This document shows positions 15,577 to 25,986 of a DNA stretch of 38,420 bases, piece after piece; position 1 is the first letter of the stretch; each line of letters begins with the position of its first letter. The stretch is from Opitutia bacterium (GTDB lineage Bacteria > Verrucomicrobiota > Verrucomicrobiia > Opitutales > Seribacteraceae), in the NCBI GenBank assembly GCA_002730975.1, contig PCBO01000039.1, forward strand, positions 1 to 38,420, given 5' to 3'. A program made the position numbers and the translations under genes. The notes beneath the pieces are model-generated. The model ran no database searches, was not told where the DNA came from, and saw nothing but the letters and a program-made list of their open reading frames with translations.

Positions 15577-17571
15577 ATGAATCGATTCCGTTCAAATCCA
15601 CAGTCATCACTTCTGGTTCTCTGGTGCCTGATTCTATTCATTCCATCCATTGCTATTGCGGAGAGAAACGGCACGAAGGTCGTTTCGGTCGAAACAAATG
15701 CCTCGAAAGAAGAAACTATTGCTTCGGAGCAAAAGAAACGGAGTTCATCTCCATTAACTGCCGGAAGTCGAGGAAATGATTTCCGGATTCGTATCACTCA
15801 CGACAAATCAGACGAAAGCACCTTCAAACTAGAATTGCAGGCGATACACTCTGCGAAAAGCTCCACCACTTCCCTAGATCAACGCATCAATAGTTTTATT
15901 GCCCCCATTACCGATACAATTTCTTCCATAGTCTTTTGGGCTCCCGCAGTACCTAATCTTCAGCTCGAGATACTTTCCGAATCCGTCAAAGATCTCAGTT
16001 TCTCTCCTGAACAGCAACAGGATAGAATTCTTTTGGAGGTCCTTCCGGGGCTAACTATTGAAAACTTGCAAGAACAGCTGCTCAAAAGATCAAAGCACCT
16101 TCGAGTGATAGGGGAATTGCCCAAGATTCGTCCACTGGAGAATCGAGCGGGATCCAAAAACAATTGGAGATCGGCTGCGAATGGAAAGTTTGTCGTGCCG
16201 AGCCAGTCCACAGTGCCTGCCGTGGTGCTGTGGCTCGTGTTTGGGGCGATCATTTTCACTCTATACCTTCGTTTTGCTAACTTTAGGTACTTTCGCCTAG
16301 CGATTGCTATAGTGCGCGGAAAGTACTCCGACCCTACCGACCAGGGTGAGGTTTCCCACTTTCAAGCCCTATCTGCAGCCCTTTCGGGAACTGTGGGGCT
16401 CGGTAATATAGCCGGTGTCGCCGTTGCGATAAGCCTTGGCGGACCAGGCGCGACTTTCTGGATGATCATCGCAGGGTTGCTTGGAATGTCCTCTAAGTTC
16501 GTAGAGTGCACCCTTGGAGTGAAATATCGCCGATTCGGCAAAGACGGCCGGACCTACGGAGGCCCCATGTACTATCTTAGAGATGGTTTTGCCAAAAGAG
16601 GTTGGAGGCAGACTGGAAAGGTTTTTGCTATCTTCTTTGCGGTGATGTGCGTAGGTGGATCTCTCGGCGGCGGCAACATGTTTCAAATCAATCAAGCATT
16701 CGCCCAGTTCGTGAATGTCACGGGTGGTCCACAAGACAGCTGGGCACAAGGCTACGGTTGGCTCTTTGGCCTGATAGTCGCAGGAATAGTGGCACTCGTT
16801 ACTATCGGTGGAATTCGCAGTATTGCCAAAGTCACATCGAAAATCGTACCTTTGATGTGCGGAATATATGTATTGGCCGCCCTTGTAGTTCTAGTGGTTA
16901 AGATCAACGAGCTTCCCGGAGCATTCGCTCTCATCTTGCGCGAGGCGTTCGATCCGCAAGCCGTAACAGGGGGATTCGTTGGCGTTCTAATTCAAGGATT
17001 TAAGCGGGCAGCATTCTCTAACGAAGCCGGGATAGGTTCGGCTTCAATCGCACACTCTGCCGTCCGCACAAAATATCCGGCAAGCGAAGGTTTGGTAAGC
17101 CTTTTGGAACCCTTCATTGATACAGTTGTGGTCTGTAGCATGACCGCCCTAGTCATAGTAGTAACAGGTCAATGGGAGGTGGGGGCATCCAGTTTCGCGG
17201 AAGGAGTCAGTCTCACTTCGGACTCTTTCGAATCAGTCATCAGTTGGTTTCCGCTTTTACTTACGATGGCTGTCCTTCTGTTCGCCTTTTCAACGATGAT
17301 CACATGGTCTTACTACGGTCTACAGGCTTGGACCTTCGTATTCGGGAGAGGTCGTCATGCAGATCTCGCCTACAAACTCATTTTCTGCACCTGCATTGTT
17401 CTCGGATCGGCCATGAGCTTGGACAAAGTGATTGGTTTCTCAGACGCAATGATCTTTGCTATGTGCTTCCCAAACCTGATCGGTCTCTATTTTCTTATGC
17501 CTGAAGCCCGGCGTGAATTGGAAATTTACCAAGGCGAAATACACAAAGGACGACAGCCGACATCGGAATGA
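15577..17571 (+). CDS. Alanine/sodium symporter (AGCS family) with N-terminal extension and insertion
   Basis: A 664-residue inner-membrane transporter that should import alanine or glycine with sodium. From about residue 213 the family core is clear: [82 protein letters not shown] and [16 protein letters not shown]. Ahead of it lie a signal-like hydrophobic segment ([17 protein letters not shown], 12-28), a polar region (30-98), the family's first short helix ([19 protein letters not shown], 103-121), and an insertion of about 90 residues (125-212) containing a [19 protein letters not shown] segment. Family members usually run to about 450-550 residues, and the excess is all N-terminal. The insertion probably forms a small extracytoplasmic domain. 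It is transcribed alone, 123 bases from the divergent LptF/G gene. Confidence 0.92.
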   Translation: MNRFRSNPQSSLLVLWCLILFIPSIAIAERNGTKVVSVETNASKEETIASEQKKRSSSPLTAGSRGNDFRIRITHDKSDESTFKLELQAIHSAKSSTTSLDQRINSFIAPITDTISSIVFWAPAVPNLQLEILSESVKDLSFSPEQQQDRILLEVLPGLTIENLQEQLLKRSKHLRVIGELPKIRPLENRAGSKNNWRSAANGKFVVPSQSTVPAVVLWLVFGAIIFTLYLRFANFRYFRLAIAIVRGKYSDPTDQGEVSHFQALSAALSGTVGLGNIAGVAVAISLGGPGATFWMIIAGLLGMSSKFVECTLGVKYRRFGKDGRTYGGPMYYLRDGFAKRGWRQTGKVFAIFFAVMCVGGSLGGGNMFQINQAFAQFVNVTGGPQDSWAQGYGWLFGLIVAGIVALVTIGGIRSIAKVTSKIVPLMCGIYVLAALVVLVVKINELPGAFALILREAFDPQAVTGGFVGVLIQGFKRAAFSNEAGIGSASIAHSAVRTKYPASEGLVSLLEPFIDTVVVCSMTALVIVVTGQWEVGASSFAEGVSLTSDSFESVISWFPLLLTMAVLLFAFSTMITWSYYGLQAWTFVFGRGRHADLAYKLIFCTCIVLGSAMSLDKVIGFSDAMIFAMCFPNLIGLYFLMPEARRELEIYQGEIHKGRQPTSE

Positions 17572-17728
17572 TGGGTTCTATGTTGTTTTTGCCCTAAAAT
17601 AAGAAGAATCATGTTAATTATGATTTTTTGCTTACCCAGCTACTTTGACCTCGCTTAATGACTTTTCTGTTTGTTTTTATGAATATATGCCTTTATGGTG
17701 AAAATTTAATCAATACTCCTCAGAAACA

Positions 17729-18220
17729 ATGGACGACGATACAGTACATATATCAGATTCAGAAGAATCGAAAGCAGCCATATCTAGACTAGTCAAGGTA
17801 ATCGAAAATTGGGCGACGAAAGAAAGTCAGAAAAGCGATTATGAACTTTCCGCCTTCGGTGCCGCCTTGGCATCCGGCATTGTCGCTTTCCATGAAATAA
17901 CGGCAAAAGACTGTAGATCCTGCCCTGGTTTAATGTCTGCTGTATCCCGTGCTCAAAAACATTTGACGAGGCAGCATCAGCAATTCGATTCAGAAATCGA
18001 CAAAATGCACTTGAAGTTTGCTCAGGAAATGGAAGAACTGGACTTAAAGATTATTAGGGACAGGAAAGAGTTTAAAAATTACCTTTCGTCTCTACTTTTC
18101 GCGGAAGAATACAACAAACTGCGCAAATCCGTAGGCGCTCTTTTCGAAACACTGGACGCCAAGGCCAACTACCGAGAAGAATCAAGCCAAACATCCTCGG
18201 CATCAGATCCTGTAGCCTAA
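17729..18220 (+). CDS. Hypothetical coiled-coil protein
   Basis: I do not recognise this 163-residue protein. It starts acidic (MDDDTVHISDSEESKAA), has a small globular-looking stretch with two cysteines (KDCRSCPGLMSAVSRA, about residues 64-79), then a predicted coiled coil (QQFDSEIDKMHLKFAQEMEE, about 88-125), and ends in a Ser-rich tail. There is no signal peptide or membrane helix. It is separated from the symporter by 157 bases and converges on the AEC transporter, with a perfect hairpin between them. Confidence 0.7.
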   Translation: MDDDTVHISDSEESKAAISRLVKVIENWATKESQKSDYELSAFGAALASGIVAFHEITAKDCRSCPGLMSAVSRAQKHLTRQHQQFDSEIDKMHLKFAQEMEELDLKIIRDRKEFKNYLSSLLFAEEYNKLRKSVGALFETLDAKANYREESSQTSSASDPVA

Positions 18221-18273
18221 TCCCAGTAAGATTATTCTTTCCAAGGTTGATGAATTAGTCAGTCTTGCAGTAT

Positions 18274-18294
18274 CAGAGAATCAAAGATTCTCTG
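18274..18294. terminator. Perfect 9-bp hairpin between convergent genes
   Basis: CAGAGAATC, AAA, GATTCTCTG: nine perfect base pairs with a three-base loop. It sits 53 bases after one stop codon and seven bases before the other (the AEC gene ends at 18301), so it is placed to end transcription from both sides. No long U-tract follows in either direction. Confidence 0.5.
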
Positions 18295-18300
18295 TAAGCA

Positions 18301-19272
18301 TTAATCCACACTGAGAATTCGAAGACCTAAGCTCAACCATGCTGGCATGGTAAACAGGCAACCCGCCAAACTTGCCAGAATAGTACGCAATGCAATTCCC
18401 GTGTCACCATCATAGGATTTGACAATGAGGATGGCGAACACTCCTGATGGCATAGCTGCCTGAACCACCAATACCTCCCTAAGCCAAAAGAGATCTTGTG
18501 GGAAAGGTGCCAGGGCCACGATTGAGATAAACACCGCAGGCACAAAGATAAGGCGAACAGCGATCGCTCCCACTTCCACTCGCAATCCCGTGTCACCTTT
18601 TTTGTCACGCAAGAGGTCCAAAACGCTACCTCCGATCAAAAGCAACCCAACAGGAATGGCACAGGCAGCCAAGGCATCGACTATTTCAAACGCAAACGAC
18701 GGTACCACAGATCGCCCTCCGACGGAACTTAAAGCAAACGCCAACAAAATGGCTACCGCAGGAGGATTCACTAGTCGTCGCCAGCTAGGAGTTCCCCCTA
18801 TCAAAATCATCACGCCCAACGTCCAGATTGCAATCTCTACCCCTAAATTAAAAATGATCAATTTCCCTACGAATGCTTCACCGAACAAAGCTTCACCTAC
18901 AGGAAAAGCAAAAAAACCATAATTAAAAATGCCCGAGGTAAAAGTGAAGCTCTTACCCTCTTTAGGCGAAAGCTTAATAAAACGAACGACCAATATGCTA
19001 AATCCGAAACCAACTACAATGGCAAAAAAACCCGCCAACGGGCCCAGTGCGCAAATCGTGAGATCTCTCAACCCCTCATGCCCCACCAAATGCCGTAATA
19101 TGAAGCATGGGTAAAGCAAGCGAATGGTAAGAGTCGCCAGGGACGCATCAGCCTCAGTTCTAAACCATCCTAACCGTCGGGTAAAGCAACCCAACAGGAT
19201 GACCCCTATCGGCAATAACAAAGCCGAAACGATATTCCAGAAATCCGACACCCCGAGATATAAAACCGACAA
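18301..19272 (-). CDS. AEC family transporter (auxin efflux carrier type)
   Basis: A 323-residue inner-membrane protein with about ten hydrophobic helices in two bundles. The first bundle contains LLLPIGVILLGCFTRRLGWF and LATLTIRLLYPCFILRHLV, with the family's Tyr-Pro kink. A cross-over region has GIFNYGFFAFPVGEALFG. The second bundle has the parallel segment AACAIPVGLLLIGGSVLDLL and near the end VVQAAMPSGVFAILIVKSYD. Bacterial AEC proteins mostly export or exchange carboxylates such as malate; the substrate here is unknown. tRNA-Arg lies 58 bases upstream on the same strand. Confidence 0.9.
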   Translation of the reverse strand: MSVLYLGVSDFWNIVSALLLPIGVILLGCFTRRLGWFRTEADASLATLTIRLLYPCFILRHLVGHEGLRDLTICALGPLAGFFAIVVGFGFSILVVRFIKLSPKEGKSFTFTSGIFNYGFFAFPVGEALFGEAFVGKLIIFNLGVEIAIWTLGVMILIGGTPSWRRLVNPPAVAILLAFALSSVGGRSVVPSFAFEIVDALAACAIPVGLLLIGGSVLDLLRDKKGDTGLRVEVGAIAVRLIFVPAVFISIVALAPFPQDLFWLREVLVVQAAMPSGVFAILIVKSYDGDTGIALRTILASLAGCLFTMPAWLSLGLRILSVD

Positions 19273-19330
19273 ACAAGTCTCAAAACCAAAAGAAGGGCAA
19301 CAACCCTTTACAAAACCAGTGGAGCATAGC

Positions 19331-19405
19331 TGGCGCCCCCACGAGGAATCGAACCTCGATCTACGGTTTAGGAAACCAGTGTTTTATCCGTTAAACTATG
19401 GGGGC
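19331..19405 (-). tRNA. tRNA-Arg (anticodon CCU)
   Basis: The 75 bases on the minus strand fold as a tRNA: acceptor GCCCCCA pairs with TGGGGGC, the D arm is GTTTAACGGATAAAAC, the anticodon loop is TTCCTAA with CCT at 19372-19370, and the T arm is CGAGG-TTCGATT-CCTCG. The 3' CCA is encoded. The top of the anticodon stem is imperfect: position 27 (C) faces U, and 28 (T) faces G. It decodes AGG. It lies between the AEC gene and the giant surface-protein gene. I see no integrase or duplicated tRNA end nearby. Confidence 0.95.
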
Positions 19406-19423
19406 GGCGCAAAAGAACAGAAT

Positions 19424-19441
19424 CGGGAACGAGTAATCCCG
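19424..19441. terminator. Short hairpin after the giant surface-protein gene
   Basis: CGGGA at 19424-19428 pairs with TCCCG at 19437-19441 around eight bases. It lies in the 57 bases between the stop of the giant gene and the tRNA on the same strand. Five base pairs and no U-tract make it a weak candidate. Confidence 0.22.
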
Positions 19442-19462
19442 TGAACGCCAAGTAGAATTGCG

Positions 19463-22400
19463 TCAAAGACCAACCGTAGCGTTAAAATCACCAATGCCTC
19501 TGACATTAGGTAGGCGATGTGCGGCATTCATTCTGCTGAGATTACTCTTAAGGGTAGGTTCGGATAGGTCGGTGGGGCTACCAATAGTGTTTCGAAAAGT
19601 AAGGGGATTAGCGAAATCAGGAGTATCGTTGGCATTTTCAGGATCAGTGCCCAAGGCAAATTCCCAAAAGTCACTGACTCCATCGCCATCGTGATCTTTA
19701 CGGGCGCCACTCAAGGAAGGATTGGTTCCGGTAGTGCCATTATTATCAAAGTCCTCAAAAGGTTTCCCTGCCGCATCGGTAAGCGGAGTGGCATAAAAAG
19801 CATGGTTACCGAATTGACGACTTTCATAAAAATAGACGAGTCGGGATGCAATTATAGAAGCATTGTCCCAGTGATCTTTAACTCTATACTCGATCGTAAT
19901 TAACGTCATATCGAAGTTGGTTAAATCGGATTTGTTAAAGTCTGAAAATTCATACCCTGCACTATCGACATCAGGGACTTTTGCAGGAGTAAAAGTAGCA
20001 TTATGCTCACTGGAAGTATTGTATCCATAAGTTCCCGCCTCCATGAGTGACTGCCAATGCTTGATTTTCTGAGCAGATGTACTTTGCTCCATAAAACTAT
20101 ATACATGAATCAACCCGGCTCCTCTGGAACAAGTATCCATATCAGCACGATCCGCTACGCGAATGGTGGCGAATCCTTCACCCACTCCGTTACCATTCAA
20201 GTCTGGGTTACCTTTGCTCAAAGCCCAGTCGGCATTCTCATCTTCGGCGTACACGCCGGGATCGGTGAAATTGTATTCCGCCAACATCATGCGATGGGCG
20301 CCACCGCCAAAACCTGTTGCATTGTAATCGGGATTTGCGGATGCATCATAAGGTCGGTCAAGAAAAGGAGCATTTTTACCGGCAATTGATCCACTAACAT
20401 TTCCCAGCTGGGTGCTATTGGCATTCGTATTTTTACCGAACCGAAAGAAGTCGTGGATTTCCGATTTTCCCATCATGGTCAAAGTCGGCGGGGTAAAATC
20501 GCCGACCTTGAGGTAACGATAGACAGGTTGGCTAACATTGCCCGAGGAGTCGCTGACTTTTATAGTAATCTTATAACCGGGACCATCGTCGTTTCGGGTT
20601 TCCGGAAAGATTTCCCCCGGCACATAAGTCGAGCCAGGTATGACATTGCCAGATGCGTCGGTTTGCTGAAAATCGACCTCCCAAGTCAGATCAGTATCGA
20701 AATTATTGGCGTCCACAGCAGAAAAGCTATTGACTAGGAAGTTTTCGACATCGGTAAGAGATCGAGCGTCCGGATTAGCGATCGACTTGTAATCGACAAG
20801 CACAGTCGTTTCGAAACTAGATGGTTGGATACTGGGAGCCATGGTATCCATGACTCTTATCCGACGATATTTTTTCGTGGCGTTATTTTCCGCTAGATCA
20901 GCCACTTCGTATTTAATGAGATATTCCTTATTGAGACGGTTTAATGAAGTATCGATCAGGCTTGGTACGGAAGCTGTGTCGTTGTTGGCAATAAATCCAC
21001 TCTTCTCACTCTCGCTAAAGGTACCATCTCCATTCGAATCATAAAAGATAGTCCGCTTGATCCTTGAGGTGATTGTTCCGTCTAAAACATCTTTTGCAGA
21101 AAGGCTTAGAACATGCGTTGAATTAAAGTCGGTACCATTCCATAGTTTTACGGTTTGCCCTGAATCGTCGTCGTATTGAACACCACCCTCGGCAATGATG
21201 TAAGGAAGTGGTGGTGGTGAAGATGAATGTAGCGCGGTATCTCCCAAAATCGTTGGATTTTCACGATCGAGGACATCCACGGTGCGACTCAAGGTGCTGA
21301 CGTTACCACTAGAATCCGTAGCCGTGTAAGTTACCTTGTATTGACCTGATACGTCCAAGTTTACGGTGGACTGTACAGCTACGGTTATTGAATTTTGGGT
21401 TGCTGGAAAACTCTGAAAACTCTGCGAGCCGAGCATCGAATTATCGGTGACCTTGAAGCCATACTCGACATAAGTGCTCGTTGCGCCCGGAACATTCTGA
21501 TCAAGAACCAGAGGATTTGCACCAAGCAAGGTGATAATAGGTCCAATAGTATCATTGACAGTAATCGTTCGGTTGAAGTCGGCGGCGATATTGCCGGATG
21601 GGTCCGTCAAGGAATAGCGCACATGGAACTCCCCAAAATTAGTGAGATCCCAAGTTTGAATTTTGGCCGGGTCATGGGAAACATCACTTCCGTCTCTGGG
21701 GTAATCGGTAATTGTGCGAATAGATGAAACCCTGGAGGTTTTGGAATAATAATCAATCTGTGAAACCCAACCTGTGTCCCCAATGGAATAGTAGTTGTCA
21801 GTGGCAGTGAACCCAGGATCAACATATGAAGCGTTTGCCTCTAAGGAGAGACTATCCGTACTGCCGCCGGCGAAAGCATCGGGAATGATTGAAGGTGGTA
21901 AGACATCTTGCATTCTAACCTTCAACTTGGCTGTTCCCGCATTTCCGAACTCATCTGAAATAGAGTATGTGACCTCATAAGGAAATTGATCACTTCGGCT
22001 TTGCTCGACGGCATCTCCTCCCCCTTTGCCGAACAAAAAGGGCACATTGCCAAGGGGTGCAATGATACCAATGGAAGATACGTTGTTTTCATCCCAACTT
22101 TGTGAAACTTCGTATGGAAATCCAAGTCCCTGATGACGCTTCTTCCTTGCGGTAGCACCTAGCTCGACGTAAGTTCCATAACCAGTTGCATTTACATCTA
22201 GGGTCACTTCCCAAACTCCGACGCCAACTTTGGTTCCACGACGAGGAGTAACCGATGGAGAAACTTCGTCATTTGCAACAGAGTAAACGACCCGAGAAAC
22301 TTGTGGGTCAGGAGATTGATTCAAGTTTTCATCCGTTGCCTTGTAGAAAATTTCGTACTTTCCTGTTTTGGTAAGATCGATCTTGGAACTCAAAGAATCC

Positions 22401-25400
22401 TTAGCCGCTAAAAAGCTACTTCCAGGAACAGTGAATTCAACATCATCGAAGGAATAAGACAAAGTAACGCCATTAATTCCATTCAGAAAAGTACTATTTG
22501 TGATATCAGTACCGAGAGCATCCTTCGCAGTGGCACCTAAATCTTTATATTCCGTGACGGCGTAGTCTATGGATTCAGTTTGGTTAAACTTATTGACCAC
22601 AACGACTTCTGATTCTCCGAGAAGAGTAACTCTTGGACCAGAAAGAACTTTGATTATTCGTTCATATACCGTGCTGAGGTTTCCAAAGGAGTCTTGAGCC
22701 TTGTAGGTAATTCGATATTGTTTGTCTACACCTGCATCGGGAGCGAGTTCGGTGCGCTCAACAGTAATTGCAGCCTCTTCTAGTCCCTTGGCATTGTCGG
22801 AGAACCGAATGCCAGGGTCATCAAATGATTCACCGGTGTCCTTAAGCAATCGGAAACCGCGAGCAACAATTTCACTTCTACCATAATCAGGAGACTCCAC
22901 TGTCTTTAGTTTAGCTTCAACTACCGATCCCCAATCCGAATCCTCAGGAAAAATAACTTTGGAATTGTCACCCACGACTTTGAAGGTTTTGTCACCGTCT
23001 GAAGCAAATACAAAACTGCTGTCAGTGGTTACGGATAACATTTTGCCTACAGGCGCTGTGGTGTCGTAAACCCTAAGGGTTCGGTTCGCATCTCCATCGG
23101 GACTGTTTACGCTTCCATCGGAAACGGTGTAGACCACCCGATACTCCGTGTAACCGTTGACGGGATTCGGGTCGACGAAACCAACTACCTGCATTTGGGA
23201 GACTTCAGTTTCGGTAAGCTTTGTAGTGGCACCGCCGATCACCCTGTAGAAATCGGCTTGAACATTGGCGGTGAGATCGCCCTTGTAATTGTCAATAGCG
23301 GACGCACCATCATCCCGATAAGGAACGCCAGCTTCAAGGGCGAGATCGGTTTGACCATCGGACTTGTTGGGGTAAACGACCGGGGCACTCGTATCCTGCA
23401 CCTCGACAGTACGCGAAATAGTCATCTCGTTACCGAATTCGTCGTAAGACAGGTACTGAATCTGGTTATTTCCCAACTTGCTCATGTCGGGATCGTTCAA
23501 TCTCGTTACTTTATAATACTTTACGCCACCTGTACCCAAATCCTTGAACGCATACGCTCCTGGGTCATTATAAGTGTCACCGACATTCACGATCAAAGGT
23601 TTCGTCCCATTTTCTTCCATAAGAAGATGATATAGTTTCATTTGCGGGCCTTTGCCGTCATTTCCTAGCAAAACAACCTCTCTGGTGATGGATACGACGT
23701 TCGGCGTATTTGCTTCATCTGAAACCTGATATGTAACGGTGTAAGTACCGATCTTTTTATTCAAAGGGTCTGGAGCGATCGGGTTTAGCGGATCAGAAAG
23801 GTCAGGAAACATGGCTGCAACAGGATCAGTAATCACAATTTTGTCGGTAAGATCCCCGGCACGGCTATCCGTCGCAAATGCTCCAAGATCCCTGTAGGTG
23901 GAATTGAAATCCACGAAGATCACAGGGGAGCCGAAGAGTTCAATTTTAGGAGGAGTGGTATCGACAATAGTCACCAATCGAGAAACCGTATCGGATTTAT
24001 TACCAGCGGCGTCAGTAACGTAATAGTTCACGGAATGGTCGCCCTCGACCATGAGATCAACGGTACTGGAAACTTGAATTTTAGGAAGCAAATCGATTTC
24101 AGAATCGTAGTTATCCTGCGCCGTGGCACCAGCATCCGTGTAAGAAGTCGCAGCCTCGACCTGAACGGATAGCGAATCATTCAAAAATATCCTTGGGGGA
24201 GTAAGGTCCGCGATATGAACCGTGCGAGTCTCGGTAGTGGAAACAGGTATACCACCGGGAAAAGTTGCCTTCCGATGAATTTGATCGTTGACCGAGTAAG
24301 TAACGGAAAAGGTCCCCAAGTCATCATAACCAACTGAGGAAAGACCTTTTGTCATCACCATATTCGTGAGGTTTTGACCTGCAAAATCAGGATTGGAAAA
24401 GGAGGAAGTAGTAGCGGTAAAGCCAGGATCTTGAAAAGGTCCGAAATCCGAGAAAAGCGAATTGCGACTTTTAACGCTGCGATAAACTACTTTACCAGTT
24501 GGATCTATTCCATTCGGCCCTGCTTCGGAACCAGGGTTAAGAGTGATGGTCGGAGGAGTTGCAACGACCTTGATGGTACGAGTTGCAGAACCTTCGAACC
24601 CACGAAAATCGTTACTGCTGTAAACCAGTTTAAATGTCCCTGGGGTCGAAACATCTGGAAGATTAACGAGCTTGGTCGACGGGGCAATGTCTGCTCCTGA
24701 GAAATCGGTGGCCGTAAAACCAGGATCAACGAAAGGAATGCCCAGTTCCCAGCGGAGAGTTTCATCGCCTTTGAGGGCGACTTTCGGCGCGCCGCCGAAG
24801 AATGGATCAGGCGGAACCATGTCACCTCCTGAAATGGCAACGGGAACCGTTGGAGCGGTAAGCGCAGGAGTGGGCGTGTCTACGGAAACGGATGATTCGA
24901 TTGCATCGAAGGTCACTGAGCTTACCGAGAATTCGGCTTCCTCGATTTCGAAGAAGGTAGCAGTGGCGATATCGTGTATGCTCCCCCACCCGTCTTCTCG
25001 GGGCAAATAGCCTACGGAAGGATTGGGAACCTCAGGGGATGCAACACCTTCAATAGGAAGAGCCTCGACATCGGGAACCACAACTGTAGGCGGAAACGTA
25101 GCAGTACCAGCCAAAACAGGACCGAACTTGGCGGATAAGTCACGCAGTTCGCCGGAGATGCCTCCGAATGAATCTCCTAACTTGCCGGTGGAAACTTCCA
25201 AACCCTGGCCCGAAGCCAAAGTACTGGTCTCTCCGGAGACATTGGTAAAGTCTATGTCTCCGGAAATAAGATTTACGCCACCGGAAACCGTGCCCGTGTC
25301 GATATCGCGAGCAACTACAATCTGAAACATGGTACCAAAAATCTGTGCAGTACCAAGAGGGCTAGAAAGTTTAAGGGAAGATCCCCTTTTGAGCTTGGGA

Positions 25401-25846
25401 GCTTTGACAACCAAATCCCCTGTGTCCAAGTGAATTTTGAGATGGGAAGTACTTGGTTCCTCATCCAGATCTACCGGTAGAGGCAAATTCTTGGATGAAA
25501 ATGATTCTTGTACGAAGGTGCGAACAAATAGACGGCTGTTGGGCTTGAGCGTGATCAGTACCCCGTTGGAAAAAAGGAAGACAGCCTCACCGTTTTGGCC
25601 GGTAGTGAGGATGAAATTTTCGTCCACGCTCTTACCGACAGACGACTCGTCGAGGGTAAGTTCTAAATTCTCGTCGAGCGAGAGAGCTTTAACATTACCC
25701 TCCACGGAAGCCAGAATGATCGTGGCGGATATCTTGGCCATTGCCGGATGGGACCCAACATAGGCAAAAAGACAAAGAAATGGGAGAGCCAGACCCAACT
25801 TGAAAAGCAAATTGATTATACCTAAGAGTGCGGTTAAAAAATTCAC
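19463..25846 (-). CDS. Giant exported protein: FecR domain, Ig-like repeats, calcium-type motif
   Basis: A 2127-residue protein. The N-terminus is a signal-type hydrophobic segment (LLGIINLLFKLGLALPFLCL) ending near HPAMA. Residues about 40-190 are a FecR-like domain (ILASVEGNVKALSLDENL, TTGQNGEAVFLFSNGVLI, LKLSSPLGTAQIFGTMFQIV). A Pro/Val-rich linker follows to about 345. Then come roughly 14 Ig-like repeats of the DUF5011/HYR type, each with a version of YTDAGATAQDNYD, YTVSDxxGN and a closing TRTVxVxD. Residues 2051-2071 (DHDGDGVSDFWEFALGTDPE) form a thrombospondin-3/dockerin-like calcium motif, and the C-terminus has no LPXTG or PEP-CTERM signal. The start is GTG at 25846; the next in-frame ATG would delete the signal peptide. 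It is probably a surface or matrix adhesin. The FecR domain is not paired here with a sigma factor or TonB receptor. gcvH lies 140 bases upstream. Confidence 0.9.
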   Translation of the reverse strand: MNFLTALLGIINLLFKLGLALPFLCLFAYVGSHPAMAKISATIILASVEGNVKALSLDENLELTLDESSVGKSVDENFILTTGQNGEAVFLFSNGVLITLKPNSRLFVRTFVQESFSSKNLPLPVDLDEEPSTSHLKIHLDTGDLVVKAPKLKRGSSLKLSSPLGTAQIFGTMFQIVVARDIDTGTVSGGVNLISGDIDFTNVSGETSTLASGQGLEVSTGKLGDSFGGISGELRDLSAKFGPVLAGTATFPPTVVVPDVEALPIEGVASPEVPNPSVGYLPREDGWGSIHDIATATFFEIEEAEFSVSSVTFDAIESSVSVDTPTPALTAPTVPVAISGGDMVPPDPFFGGAPKVALKGDETLRWELGIPFVDPGFTATDFSGADIAPSTKLVNLPDVSTPGTFKLVYSSNDFRGFEGSATRTIKVVATPPTITLNPGSEAGPNGIDPTGKVVYRSVKSRNSLFSDFGPFQDPGFTATTSSFSNPDFAGQNLTNMVMTKGLSSVGYDDLGTFSVTYSVNDQIHRKATFPGGIPVSTTETRTVHIADLTPPRIFLNDSLSVQVEAATSYTDAGATAQDNYDSEIDLLPKIQVSSTVDLMVEGDHSVNYYVTDAAGNKSDTVSRLVTIVDTTPPKIELFGSPVIFVDFNSTYRDLGAFATDSRAGDLTDKIVITDPVAAMFPDLSDPLNPIAPDPLNKKIGTYTVTYQVSDEANTPNVVSITREVVLLGNDGKGPQMKLYHLLMEENGTKPLIVNVGDTYNDPGAYAFKDLGTGGVKYYKVTRLNDPDMSKLGNNQIQYLSYDEFGNEMTISRTVEVQDTSAPVVYPNKSDGQTDLALEAGVPYRDDGASAIDNYKGDLTANVQADFYRVIGGATTKLTETEVSQMQVVGFVDPNPVNGYTEYRVVYTVSDGSVNSPDGDANRTLRVYDTTAPVGKMLSVTTDSSFVFASDGDKTFKVVGDNSKVIFPEDSDWGSVVEAKLKTVESPDYGRSEIVARGFRLLKDTGESFDDPGIRFSDNAKGLEEAAITVERTELAPDAGVDKQYRITYKAQDSFGNLSTVYERIIKVLSGPRVTLLGESEVVVVNKFNQTESIDYAVTEYKDLGATAKDALGTDITNSTFLNGINGVTLSYSFDDVEFTVPGSSFLAAKDSLSSKIDLTKTGKYEIFYKATDENLNQSPDPQVSRVVYSVANDEVSPSVTPRRGTKVGVGVWEVTLDVNATGYGTYVELGATARKKRHQGLGFPYEVSQSWDENNVSSIGIIAPLGNVPFLFGKGGGDAVEQSRSDQFPYEVTYSISDEFGNAGTAKLKVRMQDVLPPSIIPDAFAGGSTDSLSLEANASYVDPGFTATDNYYSIGDTGWVSQIDYYSKTSRVSSIRTITDYPRDGSDVSHDPAKIQTWDLTNFGEFHVRYSLTDPSGNIAADFNRTITVNDTIGPIITLLGANPLVLDQNVPGATSTYVEYGFKVTDNSMLGSQSFQSFPATQNSITVAVQSTVNLDVSGQYKVTYTATDSSGNVSTLSRTVDVLDRENPTILGDTALHSSSPPPLPYIIAEGGVQYDDDSGQTVKLWNGTDFNSTHVLSLSAKDVLDGTITSRIKRTIFYDSNGDGTFSESEKSGFIANNDTASVPSLIDTSLNRLNKEYLIKYEVADLAENNATKKYRRIRVMDTMAPSIQPSSFETTVLVDYKSIANPDARSLTDVENFLVNSFSAVDANNFDTDLTWEVDFQQTDASGNVIPGSTYVPGEIFPETRNDDGPGYKITIKVSDSSGNVSQPVYRYLKVGDFTPPTLTMMGKSEIHDFFRFGKNTNANSTQLGNVSGSIAGKNAPFLDRPYDASANPDYNATGFGGGAHRMMLAEYNFTDPGVYAEDENADWALSKGNPDLNGNGVGEGFATIRVADRADMDTCSRGAGLIHVYSFMEQSTSAQKIKHWQSLMEAGTYGYNTSSEHNATFTPAKVPDVDSAGYEFSDFNKSDLTNFDMTLITIEYRVKDHWDNASIIASRLVYFYESRQFGNHAFYATPLTDAAGKPFEDFDNNGTTGTNPSLSGARKDHDGDGVSDFWEFALGTDPENANDTPDFANPLTFRNTIGSPTDLSEPTLKSNLSRMNAAHRLPNVRGIGDFNATVGL

Positions 25847-25986
25847 ATTTAGAAATTAGGTAACACAGGCTTCAATAAGAGGGGAGAAACTTGGATAAAT
25901 AAAGCCCGAGTTAGCCGATCGTGCAAGCGGTTTATTTGATAAACTTGATTCGGTTAGCCCAAATCAAAGGAGAAAGAATATCCGAA

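Noticed and set aside
19331..25846. tRNA-Arg as attachment site of an integrated element carrying the giant gene
   Set aside because: No integrase, no duplicated tRNA end and no mobile genes; the genes on the far side (gcvH, glgC) are ordinary housekeeping genes.
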